From an uncultured Clostridia bacterium (GTDB lineage Bacteria > Bacillota > Clostridia > UMGS1810): DNA of 64,000 nucleotides. A program made the translations under genes and the position numbers. Under the pieces are notes generated by a model. The model was given only the letters and a program-made list of their open reading frames with translations, had not been told where the DNA came from and made no database searches. Below are positions 16,813 to 24,609 of the stretch, piece after piece. Each line of letters opens with the position of its first letter. Position 1 is the stretch's first letter. The stretch is taken from positions 1 through 64,000 of the forward strand of contig CAJLYL010000001.1 of assembly GCA_905210855.1 (NCBI GenBank). The letters are read 5' to 3'.

Positions 16813-19167
16813 CTATATTATATGCAGTTTTTCTGCAATTGTTTTTGCCTCGCTGCGGCGGCTCACGCCGAGTTTTTGAAATATGTGGCTGACATGGCTT
16901 TTTACCGTGGCAAGCCTTATGCCCAGTATTCTGCCTATTTCGGAATTGCTCTTGTCTGCGCATATGAGCCGCAGCACCTGGATTTCCGTTTCGGTCAGTT
17001 TTTCCGCGTCCGATTTTTTCGGCCGCAGAAAATCGGGATAATACACCGCCTGAGTCCGCGCCGACTTTGTCGCCTTTTTGACAAAGGCAGTCTGCTCGCA
17101 CTGCGCAAGCAGCGGCAGCACTGCCGCGCCGTAGCTGCTTACCGTCTGCACAAATCCGTACTCCGCGGCGATTTTCACCGCGCGTTTTATGTCGTCAAGC
17201 CATGCGCCGTCTCCGAGGCGCTGTTTTGCTATCGCCGACAGGACGTGCAGATGAATCGCGTCTATGTGGCGCGAGCACCTTTCGCAGTACGGCTTGAGTG
17301 GCGACAGCGTGAGCAGAGCCGCCTCCCCGTCGCCGAATGTGAGCTCCGCCATTGCTTCGGTGAAGTATTGATACCGCTTGAGCGTGCGCATATTTACGGA
17401 GTCCCTCGGCGCTTTTGTCCAATACCATTTTTCCGCCGCCGTCACGTCGTCGCAGCGCATATCTATGCGGCACATCATGGCGTCTATGTTTGGCATAAAC
17501 CGTTCCAGACCCCTCTGTGCAAATCTCTCGCGCATTGCCGCAAGTGCGTCTCTTGCGTCGACCGCCCTGCCGGAGTGTATCTGGCTGCGCACCAGCAGCC
17601 CCACGAGGGCAAACTCTATGTCGGGAGTTCCGCTGCCCTGTACCTCGCTCAGGCGCGACACCAGGGTGAGCATCTTGCTCGACACATCTTCGCCTTTTTC
17701 AAACTTGCTCTCGGCTATGGCACATTCGGGCAGCACCGTGCCGTCCTTGCCGAGCACCGCCATTACCGGCAGCCTTATTGTGGCATAGAGCAAATCGTCG
17801 ATTTTGCTCCAATCCGAAAAATCTTTTCCGCCGTTCATTATGCTCGGCAGTGTGCTCGTCACCGAGAATGCCGGCAAATCTATCTCCTTGTTCGCCATGA
17901 GGACGAATGCCGATTTTATGGTGTCGATAAGCCCGGTAACGCCGCGCTGCGGCAGCGCCACATCAAGCCATATCAGGCGGCTTTTTGCCTCCTTTGCAGC
18001 CGCGTCGGTGCCCTTGCGCACCGACGCGAAGTCTTTCAGACGATTGTACCATTTTTCCGATCCGTCATAATCCGCGTGCAGGGCGCACAGCATACTTTTG
18101 CCCTGCATGAGCGCAGGGCTTGCCTCGATTGACGAATCGGGCAGTGACATATAATAGCTTTCCATTTCTTCGTAGTGCCCCATGCCGGGATGAAGCCTCG
18201 TCGCCTTAATCAGCAGCTCGGACACCTTGCTGTTTTCGCCGCTTTTCATGTAGTATTCCAGCGCCTCGGCGTAGTCCTGCCGCAGCTCGTAAAAGAGTCC
18301 GCAGCGGCTGTATAGCGCGCGGCGCTGCTCCTCGGTGTACTCGCGGTTCTGCTCCCACATGAGAAATTCGCGGAACACCGGCCAGAAATGGAAGGTGTCC
18401 GGCGCGTCATATATCATCATGCTCGAATCATCTTGCAGCTGCGTCAGCAGCTTGCCGGCATTCATGTCGCCGCTCACCATCTTTGCAAGCTCCACCGTTA
18501 TCTTTTCAAAGGACGCAAGCTCCAGCAAAAACCGCCGCGTCGGCAAATCGAACCGCCTGTATATCATCTCGTCAAAGTACATATATATCTCATGCGTCAG
18601 CTCGCCGAGCAGTCTGCTGTCATACGGCTCGCCTTTTTTCAGGTGCTCCGCCGTAAGCGCGAGCGCAAGCGGATAGCCGAGAGTATCGCGCATTATGGCG
18701 TTTCGCTCGTCGTCCGTCGGTCTGACCGATGATTTTTCAAAAAAATCCTCGGCAGTCCCGCGGTCAAAGAACATATCATCAGCCGATATTTCATACATCA
18801 GTCCCGACAGGCGAAAAGGCATCAGCCACCCCGGGATTGCTCCGCGCGTCAGCAGCAGAAAGCGTTTCTGAGGATTTTCGCGTATCAGCGAGCACAGATT
18901 CATCTGTTCGTTCTCCGCGCTCATGTACTGCATATCGTCTATGCAAAGCACATCCCACTTATCGGTATCGTTTATCCTGTCGCTTATTTTATCGCCAGAC
19001 ATTTTGAGCACACGCTCACACCTGTCGCCGAGCACTTTCTCGGCAAGCGCGGTCTTGCCGAAACCGCACGGCGCACGCAATATCATTATTCGCCCTTTTT
19101 CAAAAAATTCATGAAATTTCTTTGTGTTGTCGGGTTTTGTGACAATTGCCTTTTTCAGAGTTATCAC
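16813..19167 (-). CDS. MalT-like LuxR-family transcriptional regulator (784 aa)
   Basis: The N-terminus has a Walker A motif (APCGFGKTAL, about residues 32-41) and a Walker B-like VLCIDDMQY, forming a STAND/MalT-type NTPase. Residues about 280-700 are helical and repeat-like (TPR-type). The C-terminus is a LuxR/GerE helix-turn-helix (LTETEIQVLRLICADKSNSEIG...TVKSHVSHIFQKLGV). Such proteins are activators that oligomerise on an inducer and ATP. The GTG at 19167 is the longest start, but its AAGGAA lies very close, so the exact start is uncertain. The downstream giant SLH gene on the same strand is a plausible target, by proximity only. Confidence 0.88.
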   Translation of the reverse strand: MITLKKAIVTKPDNTKKFHEFFEKGRIMILRAPCGFGKTALAEKVLGDRCERVLKMSGDKISDRINDTDKWDVLCIDDMQYMSAENEQMNLCSLIRENPQKRFLLLTRGAIPGWLMPFRLSGLMYEISADDMFFDRGTAEDFFEKSSVRPTDDERNAIMRDTLGYPLALALTAEHLKKGEPYDSRLLGELTHEIYMYFDEMIYRRFDLPTRRFLLELASFEKITVELAKMVSGDMNAGKLLTQLQDDSSMMIYDAPDTFHFWPVFREFLMWEQNREYTEEQRRALYSRCGLFYELRQDYAEALEYYMKSGENSKVSELLIKATRLHPGMGHYEEMESYYMSLPDSSIEASPALMQGKSMLCALHADYDGSEKWYNRLKDFASVRKGTDAAAKEAKSRLIWLDVALPQRGVTGLIDTIKSAFVLMANKEIDLPAFSVTSTLPSIMNGGKDFSDWSKIDDLLYATIRLPVMAVLGKDGTVLPECAIAESKFEKGEDVSSKMLTLVSRLSEVQGSGTPDIEFALVGLLVRSQIHSGRAVDARDALAAMRERFAQRGLERFMPNIDAMMCRIDMRCDDVTAAEKWYWTKAPRDSVNMRTLKRYQYFTEAMAELTFGDGEAALLTLSPLKPYCERCSRHIDAIHLHVLSAIAKQRLGDGAWLDDIKRAVKIAAEYGFVQTVSSYGAAVLPLLAQCEQTAFVKKATKSARTQAVYYPDFLRPKKSDAEKLTETEIQVLRLICADKSNSEIGRILGIRLATVKSHVSHIFQKLGVSRRSEAKTIAEKLHII

Positions 19168-19201
19168 TTCCTTTTTTTCTTTGCATCATTTTCTACATTT
19201 T

Positions 19202-19230
19202 ATTGTATCAGCAAAATCGGTTTTTGTCAT
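19202..19230 (-). promoter_or_regulatory. Likely promoter of the MalT-like regulator
   Basis: The minus strand reads ATGACA (19230-19225), a 17-base spacer and TACAAT (19207-19202), 35 bases before the predicted start. Confidence 0.65.
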
Positions 19231-19335
19231 CATCCCAAAGTATGATTTTTATAAGTTTTTTGCAAAAAAGCGGCGCACAAAAGAGATATTTTGCCGTCTG
19301 CCGGTTCAAAAAGCTCGGTTTTCGCCGAAAATGCA

Positions 19336-19364
19336 TTGTAAAATCCTTGATTTTGTGATACAAT
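19336..19364 (+). promoter_or_regulatory. Likely promoter of the rRNA methyltransferase
   Basis: TTGTAA (19336-19341), a 17-base spacer and TACAAT (19359-19364) lie 16 bases before the start, which implies a short leader. It is divergent from the regulator's promoter. Confidence 0.65.
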
Positions 19365-19380
19365 CACATTAAAGGGGTTG

Positions 19381-20757
19381 GTGGAGATTAAAATTAACGA
19401 TACATTGCAGCTTTATATAACGGACATGACGGTAAACGGCGACGGCATAGGCAAGACAGAGGACGGCTATCCGCTGTTTGTCGGCGGCGCGGTGCCGGGC
19501 GATACCGTGCGTGCACGGGTAACCAAGCTTAACAAGACCTACGGCTTTGCGCGGCTTGAGAAAACGGAAATCCCGTCCGAACACAGGGTAAATCCGCCGT
19601 GTCCGCACTTCGGAAAATGCGGCGGCTGCTCGATAATGCACACGGATTACCCGTCGCAGCTTGAGATAAAGAAAAGTCTTGTCGTATCAAACCTTGCAAA
19701 AATCGGCGGATATGCCGAGGGCACATACGGTTTTGAGGGGATAATCGGCGCGGACAAAATTTTCGGTTACAGAAACAAAGCGCAGTTCCCCGTGAGAATG
19801 AATGCGGAAAACGGCAAAGCAGAGTGCGGATTTTATGCAAAATCCAGTCACAGCCTTGTGCCCTGCACGGACTGTATGATTCAGGACGGGAGCATAAACA
19901 AAACCGCGCGTATAATAATCGGCTTTATAAACCGATATTCCCTAAGCGTGTATGATGAGAAAAAACACCACGGCACGGTGCGGCACATATATGTAAGGGT
20001 CGGCAGGGATGATTCGGTAATGGCGGCGATAGTCACCAACAGCAGCCAAAGGACAGCACACGCGGACGAGCTTGCACAAATGCTGCTCGGCGAAGTAAAC
20101 CTAAAAAGCCTTGTGCAGAACATAAACACATCAAAGGGAAATGCAGTGCTCGGGCGTGAGAATCTTCTGCTTTGGGGAGACGGCAGCATAAACGCCGAAA
20201 TCGGCAGCATAGAGTACATAATGTCGCCCAACAGCTTTTTTCAGGTGAATTATGAGCAGATGCACAAACTCTATGCAAAGGCCAAGGAATACGCGGCGCT
20301 TCGCGGTGTGGAAACACTGTTCGATTTGTATTGCGGAGTGGGCAGCATATCGCTGTTTATGGCGGACGCGGCGGCGAAGGTTATCGGGGTGGAGATAGTG
20401 GAGGCAGCAATAGATAACGCCAAGCTCAACGCCGCAAAAAACGGCATAACAAATGCAAAATTCTTTTGCGGCGACTGCCCCGAGGTTGTATCAAAGCTTG
20501 TGGCGGACGGAGCACGTGCCGATGTCGTGATTGTTGATCCTCCGAGAAAAGGCTGCGACGAAAGAACCCTTAGGCTTATCGGCGAAATCTCGCCCGACAG
20601 GCTGGTCTATGTGTCGTGCAACAGCAGCACACTTGCGAGAGACGTTAAGATTATGCGCGGTTACGGCTATGAGATGAAAAAATGCTGCGCCGTTGACCTT
20701 TTTCCCCACAGTATGCACACAGAGGCGGTTTGCCAATTGGTGAAGGTGAGAAAATAA
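19381..20757 (+). CDS. rlmD: 23S rRNA (uracil-5-)-methyltransferase, RlmD/RumA family
   Basis: The 458-residue protein has an N-terminal TRAM domain (about 1-60), a [4Fe-4S]-type cysteine set (CPHFGKCGGCSIMH, near residues 65-80, with a further cysteine later), and a C-terminal SAM-dependent methyltransferase. Motifs include SFFQVNYEQM, the SAM site LFDLYCGVGSISLFMA, VIVDPPRKGCD and the catalytic-cysteine motif YVSCNSSTLARD. The family makes m5U in 23S rRNA using SAM. A GTG at 19381 is preferred over the TTG just before it because AAAGGGG is better spaced. Whether it modifies U1939 or U747 (RlmCD type) cannot be read from sequence, so the symbol is by family. Confidence 0.93.
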   Translation: MEIKINDTLQLYITDMTVNGDGIGKTEDGYPLFVGGAVPGDTVRARVTKLNKTYGFARLEKTEIPSEHRVNPPCPHFGKCGGCSIMHTDYPSQLEIKKSLVVSNLAKIGGYAEGTYGFEGIIGADKIFGYRNKAQFPVRMNAENGKAECGFYAKSSHSLVPCTDCMIQDGSINKTARIIIGFINRYSLSVYDEKKHHGTVRHIYVRVGRDDSVMAAIVTNSSQRTAHADELAQMLLGEVNLKSLVQNINTSKGNAVLGRENLLLWGDGSINAEIGSIEYIMSPNSFFQVNYEQMHKLYAKAKEYAALRGVETLFDLYCGVGSISLFMADAAAKVIGVEIVEAAIDNAKLNAAKNGITNAKFFCGDCPEVVSKLVADGARADVVIVDPPRKGCDERTLRLIGEISPDRLVYVSCNSSTLARDVKIMRGYGYEMKKCCAVDLFPHSMHTEAVCQLVKVRK

Positions 20758-20884
20758 AGCCGGTAAGCCGTGCGCGCGTGTGAAATCCGGGTCTTGTCAG
20801 GGCACGTCACACCTCATGCCTCGGGGAGGTTTGCCGCAGGACGATTATCGGCCTGCGGTGCAAAATAATATTGAGTGCGGACAC

Positions 20885-20913
20885 TTGATTTTCTGATAAA
20901 AATCATTTATAAT
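20885..20913 (+). promoter_or_regulatory. Promoter of the amidase gene
   Basis: TTGATT (20885-20890), a 17-base spacer and TATAAT (20908-20913) lie about 40 bases before the ATG at 20955. The 125 bases before it hold small GC-rich inverted repeats and nothing else evident. Confidence 0.78.
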
Positions 20914-20954
20914 ATAGTCATTGCAATATATAATAATAACGGAAGGATATACGG

Positions 20955-22406
20955 ATGAAAAAGATAATTTTTGCACTTCTTATCATCGTGCCGCTCCTGA
21001 TTGTGACAGCCGCATATGCCGACTTCGGAATAAGACTTTATATAAACGGAAATGAAATACAAAGCGATGTGCCGCCAATGATAATAAACGACCGCACAAT
21101 GGTTCCGGCGAGGGTGGTTTTTGAAAACTTAAATGCCGCCGTAGACTGGAACTCCGACACAAGGCAGGTCACGGTGAAAAGTGACGGCGGAACAAACATA
21201 GTGCTGACGATAGGCGAAAAACAGGCGACGGTCGGCGGCAAAACGGTGACTATGGACGTTGCCCCCATGATACTCTCCGACAGAACCATGCTGCCGATTC
21301 GTTTTGTGTCCGAAAACTTGGGTTACGATGTCGATTGGAATCCGACATCGAAATCAGTGTACATAAGCGAGCCGCAGCCGAGGTATACAAACGAGATTAA
21401 ATCGGTAGATATAAACGACGGAGAAAACAGCAGCTCTGTGGTGATAAAGCTTGCTTCTGCGGCAAATCCGCAGGTGATGACCCTGGAGTCGCCGTACCGC
21501 ATAGTGCTCGATTTTGCTGCGGCAAGCATAAACGGCAGAGACACCGACAAAACGGTGGACGGAGTGTACATCTCGAAGCTGCGTTGGGCGCTGCACGACG
21601 ATTACTCCAGAATTGTGATAGAGCCAAACGGCAACAGGGAATATGAGATAACCGGCAGCGGAACCGACAGCATAACGGTGAGAGTAAGCGGCGGAACGGC
21701 GGACGCGGTCACTCCGTCAAAGCCGGACGAAAAGCCGCCTGCGGAAAATCCGGGCACAAATACCGGCACGGCAATTCCCGTGACGGGTGAATATATCGTA
21801 GCGATAGACGCCGGACACGGCGGCAAGGATGTCGGTGCAATAGCCAAGGACGAAAACGGCGATACCATAACGGATTCAAACGGCAACCCGATACTCACGG
21901 AGAAAACCGTGAATCTGTATATCGCGCGAAAAATCCGCGACAACCTTGTTGCAAAGAATGTTAAAGTAATAATGACGCGTGATGACGACACATTTGTCGG
22001 CACAAATATGGAAAATCTGCTTGCACGTGCAGAGATGGCAAACAACGGCGGAGCGCAGCTGTTTGTCAGTGTGCACAACAACTCGGCGGCAAGCCCCAAT
22101 GCTACGGGCACGGAGATTTGCTATACCTCGCAGAGCACGGGAGCGAGTGGAATAACGAGCAGGGAGCTTGCACAGAATATTCTCGAACCTCTTGTTAATG
22201 CCACGGGACTTGCAAACAGAGGATTGGTGGACAGACCGAATCTGGTAGTGCTCAAGTACACGTCTATGCCGGCGGTGCTGCTCGAATGCGGATTTGTCAG
22301 CTGCGCGAAAGACCGCGAGGTGCTCATGAGCACAGCAAAGCTCGATGAGATTGCAGCTGCCGTGGCGGACGCGATTGTGGTGAGCCTGGGGAAACTGAAA
22401 CGCTGA
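20955..22406 (+). CDS. N-acetylmuramoyl-L-alanine amidase with copper-amine-oxidase-like and AMIN domains
   Basis: The 483-residue secreted protein has a signal peptide (MKKIIFALLIIVPLLIVTAAYA). Residues about 25-140 form a copper-amine-oxidase N-terminal-like domain (PPMIINDRTMVPARVVFENL, PMILSDRTMLPIRFVSENLGY), common in clostridial wall proteins. Residues about 145-230 are AMIN-like, followed by a proline-rich linker at about 240-265. The C-terminus is an Amidase_3 zinc hydrolase (VAIDAGHGGKDVGA with the first His, then the catalytic half SVHNNSA and LLECGFVSCAKD). It cleaves the amide bond between MurNAc and the stem peptide outside the cell. It is monocistronic with its own promoter. Confidence 0.95.
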   Translation: MKKIIFALLIIVPLLIVTAAYADFGIRLYINGNEIQSDVPPMIINDRTMVPARVVFENLNAAVDWNSDTRQVTVKSDGGTNIVLTIGEKQATVGGKTVTMDVAPMILSDRTMLPIRFVSENLGYDVDWNPTSKSVYISEPQPRYTNEIKSVDINDGENSSSVVIKLASAANPQVMTLESPYRIVLDFAAASINGRDTDKTVDGVYISKLRWALHDDYSRIVIEPNGNREYEITGSGTDSITVRVSGGTADAVTPSKPDEKPPAENPGTNTGTAIPVTGEYIVAIDAGHGGKDVGAIAKDENGDTITDSNGNPILTEKTVNLYIARKIRDNLVAKNVKVIMTRDDDTFVGTNMENLLARAEMANNGGAQLFVSVHNNSAASPNATGTEICYTSQSTGASGITSRELAQNILEPLVNATGLANRGLVDRPNLVVLKYTSMPAVLLECGFVSCAKDREVLMSTAKLDEIAAAVADAIVVSLGKLKR

Positions 22407-22519
22407 TTCATAATGCATAATTCATAATTGCGGGGCAAATTAACATTTAACCGTAGGGAATGGTAAGTGACAGTTCCGTGCCGACGCTTGATTAACAAAA
22501 AATTGCCGGGAGGCACGAA
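22407..22519. repeat. Intergenic repeats (ATTCATAATGCATAATTCAT type and CCGTAGGG hairpin)
   Basis: AT-rich direct and inverted TTCATAAT units (22408-22430) are followed by a CCGTAGGGAA...GTTCCG mini-hairpin (22451-22478). The hairpin and its leading AAATTAACA are repeated at 55935-55976. The ribosome site of the next gene (GGGAGG) ends the stretch. Confidence 0.6.
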
Positions 22520-23541
22520 ATGGCAAGACGAAAAAATACAAACAGAGATAATGCGGATAAGGAAATAAAGGGAGTAAGCATAAATGCAATTAACCTTGCA
22601 TTTGTGTTTGTTGTCATACTTTTTTCGGCGGCAACCATGTTCAATAATTATGCCGTGCAGCAAAAACACATGAGGTCGTTTAATCTGCAAAAAGCGCTCA
22701 TTGCGTGCAGTGACGCCGCAAACGCCCTAAAGGACGAATCCGACAGTCTTACGCTGTGTATAAATACATACCTTGAGACGATCTCTGCCGACGATATGAA
22801 CGAGTATTACTCCATAATAGACAATCATCTGCGCGAACTCGAGGTGCAGCGTGCGGAGAAGTTCAATGTGGACTGCACCACACTCAGACAGGCACTTGAT
22901 CTTTCAAACGAGCTTGCCGGGCATGAGACTCATGCATTTGCACTGGTGGCGACGGCAACGGGCACCATAGCCGATACGCCGGAACAGGTGAGGGAATATA
23001 AGCTTACCGATGATGAAAAAGCACTTACCGCCGATGAAAAAAATCAGGCTTGCTCATGATATTATACACAGCGAGGAATACAATAATTATAAAAAGAGGA
23101 TATACGCAAGGAGTGTTTGTGTTCCTTGATGTGGACGATTTTAAGACCATAAACGACACTTACGGTCACGATGCCGGTGACGCGGTGCTGCGTCAGCTTG
23201 CGGATGTTATAGCCGAAGTGTTCGGCGGCGAAGCTTTCATAGGTCGTTTCGGCGGCGACGAGTTTGCGGTGTGGATTGATGACGCATCGGTTCATGATGA
23301 GAGTTACATCAAGGTGAAGATAAGAGAAATCAACGCGGCGTTCACCCATGACGGCAAGCGCCCGATGAGGATAACCGTGAGCGCGGGTGCGGCGATGTGC
23401 TGCTGCGGCGACAAGTATGCCGATGTCATAAAGGCGGCGGACAATGCTCTCTACGAGGTGAAAAATCACGGAAAGAGCGCCTGTCTGGTCTGTCGTGTCT
23501 CCGACAGTGTGCGTATTCAAAACAAAGAGGTAGCAAAATGA
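22520..23541 (+). pseudogene. Broken membrane-bound diguanylate cyclase (frameshift plus internal deletion)
   Basis: Residues 1-179 (22520-23059) give a cytoplasmic start, one membrane segment near 25-45 and an extracytoplasmic sensor region. At a run of seven A (near 23037-23043) the frame breaks; with one A fewer the protein continues as KIRLAHDIIHSEEYNNYKKRIYA. A third frame (23050-23541) then holds a GGDEF domain (FVFLDVDDFKTINDTYGHDAGD, GRFGGDEFAV), but the usual DxLTGLxNR start and second membrane segment are absent, pointing to a deletion near 23105. The GGDEF active site is intact, but no complete enzyme can be made from one frame. The stop overlaps the LysR start. Confidence 0.8.
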
Positions 23542-24458
23542 ACATATTGCACTTGAAATATGCGGTGGAAGTCGCAAACACCGGTTCAATAAACAAAGCG
23601 GCGGAAAATCTGTATATGAATCAGCCAAACTTAAGCCGCGCCATAAAGGAGCTTGAGGATTCGCTCGGGGTGACGGTGTTCGAGCGCACATCAAAGGGCA
23701 TGAAGGTCACGCCCGACGGCGAGGAATTTCTCGGCTATGCGCGCAAGATACTCAAGCAGATAGATGAGGTGGAGGCAATCTACCGCCACGGCAGGAGCGA
23801 CAAGCAGAGATTTTCCATATCAGTGCCGCGCGCGTGTTACATCTCGGACGCTTTTGCAAGGTTCACAAAAGAAGTTAAGGGCGAGTCTATGGAACTGTTC
23901 TACAAAGAGACTAACTCCATGCGCGCAATAAACAACATACTCCACGCGGACTACAAGCTCGGCATAATCCGCTATGCGTCCAATTATGACAGGTATTTTA
24001 AAAATATGCTTGACGAAAAGGGACTTGCGTATGAAATGATTACCGAATTTCGCTATGTACTTGTGATGAGCGCACATCACGCCCTGGCGGACAGGGAGCA
24101 GGTGAAAATGGCGGATCTGGAGCCGTATATAGAGATTGCCCACGCCGATCCGTATGTGCCGAGCCTGTCTTTCTCGGCGGTGAAAAAGGAAGAGCTGCCG
24201 GACAACATACACAGGCGGATATTTGTGTTTGAGAGGGCAAGCCAGTTTGAACTGCTCAGCTCCAACACGGACACCTTTATGTGGGTGTCGCCCGTGCCCA
24301 ACCGTCTGCTCGACCGCTACGGATTGGTGGAAAAACGCTGCGACGAAAACAAAAAAACATATAAAGATGTGCTGATATATCGCAAGGATTACAGGCTATC
24401 GAAGCTTGATGATTTGTTCATTACCGAGCTGTGCAGCTCAAAAAGGAAATATATTTGA
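23538..24458 (+). CDS. LysR-family transcriptional regulator
   Basis: The 306-residue protein starts MNILHLKYAVEVANTGSINKAAENLYMNQPNLSRAIKELE, a clear LysR winged helix-turn-helix (residues 1-60). An inducer-binding domain (about 90-300) follows but diverges from well-known subtypes. The ATG at 23538 overlaps the TGA of the broken cyclase gene (ATGA) and has AGAGG upstream; the longer upstream frame is not coding. LysR proteins usually regulate a divergent or adjacent gene. Here the next gene on the same strand is adhE, so a metabolic target is possible but unproven. Confidence 0.92.
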   Translation: MNILHLKYAVEVANTGSINKAAENLYMNQPNLSRAIKELEDSLGVTVFERTSKGMKVTPDGEEFLGYARKILKQIDEVEAIYRHGRSDKQRFSISVPRACYISDAFARFTKEVKGESMELFYKETNSMRAINNILHADYKLGIIRYASNYDRYFKNMLDEKGLAYEMITEFRYVLVMSAHHALADREQVKMADLEPYIEIAHADPYVPSLSFSAVKKEELPDNIHRRIFVFERASQFELLSSNTDTFMWVSPVPNRLLDRYGLVEKRCDENKKTYKDVLIYRKDYRLSKLDDLFITELCSSKRKYI

Positions 24459-24521
24459 ATTTATTGCACAAAATAATGTTTGAAACCGAGTTAGCAGCAG
24501 TCGGAAATGGATATATCGTCA

Positions 24522-24550
24522 ATGACATATCGGTATATATATTTTACATT
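24522..24550 (+). promoter_or_regulatory. Candidate adhE promoter
   Basis: ATGACA (24522-24527), a 17-base spacer and TACATT (24545-24550) place the start of transcription near 24557, just before the Rex operator. Confidence 0.5.
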
Positions 24551-24568
24551 TCCCGACAGCTCAAAAGT

Positions 24569-24586
24569 GTGTTAAAATTTTAACAA
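24569..24586 (+). promoter_or_regulatory. Rex operator upstream of adhE
   Basis: The site is GTGTTAAAATTTTAACAA, a near-perfect match to the Rex consensus TTGTTAANNNNTTAACAA, with a 16-base perfect palindrome at its core (24570-24585). It lies 23 bases before the adhE ATG, between the candidate promoter and the ribosome site, where Rex bound at low NADH would block transcription. The rex gene itself is not in the window. Confidence 0.88.
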
Positions 24587-24609
24587 ACAAAGCGAAAGGG
24601 GAAACATTT

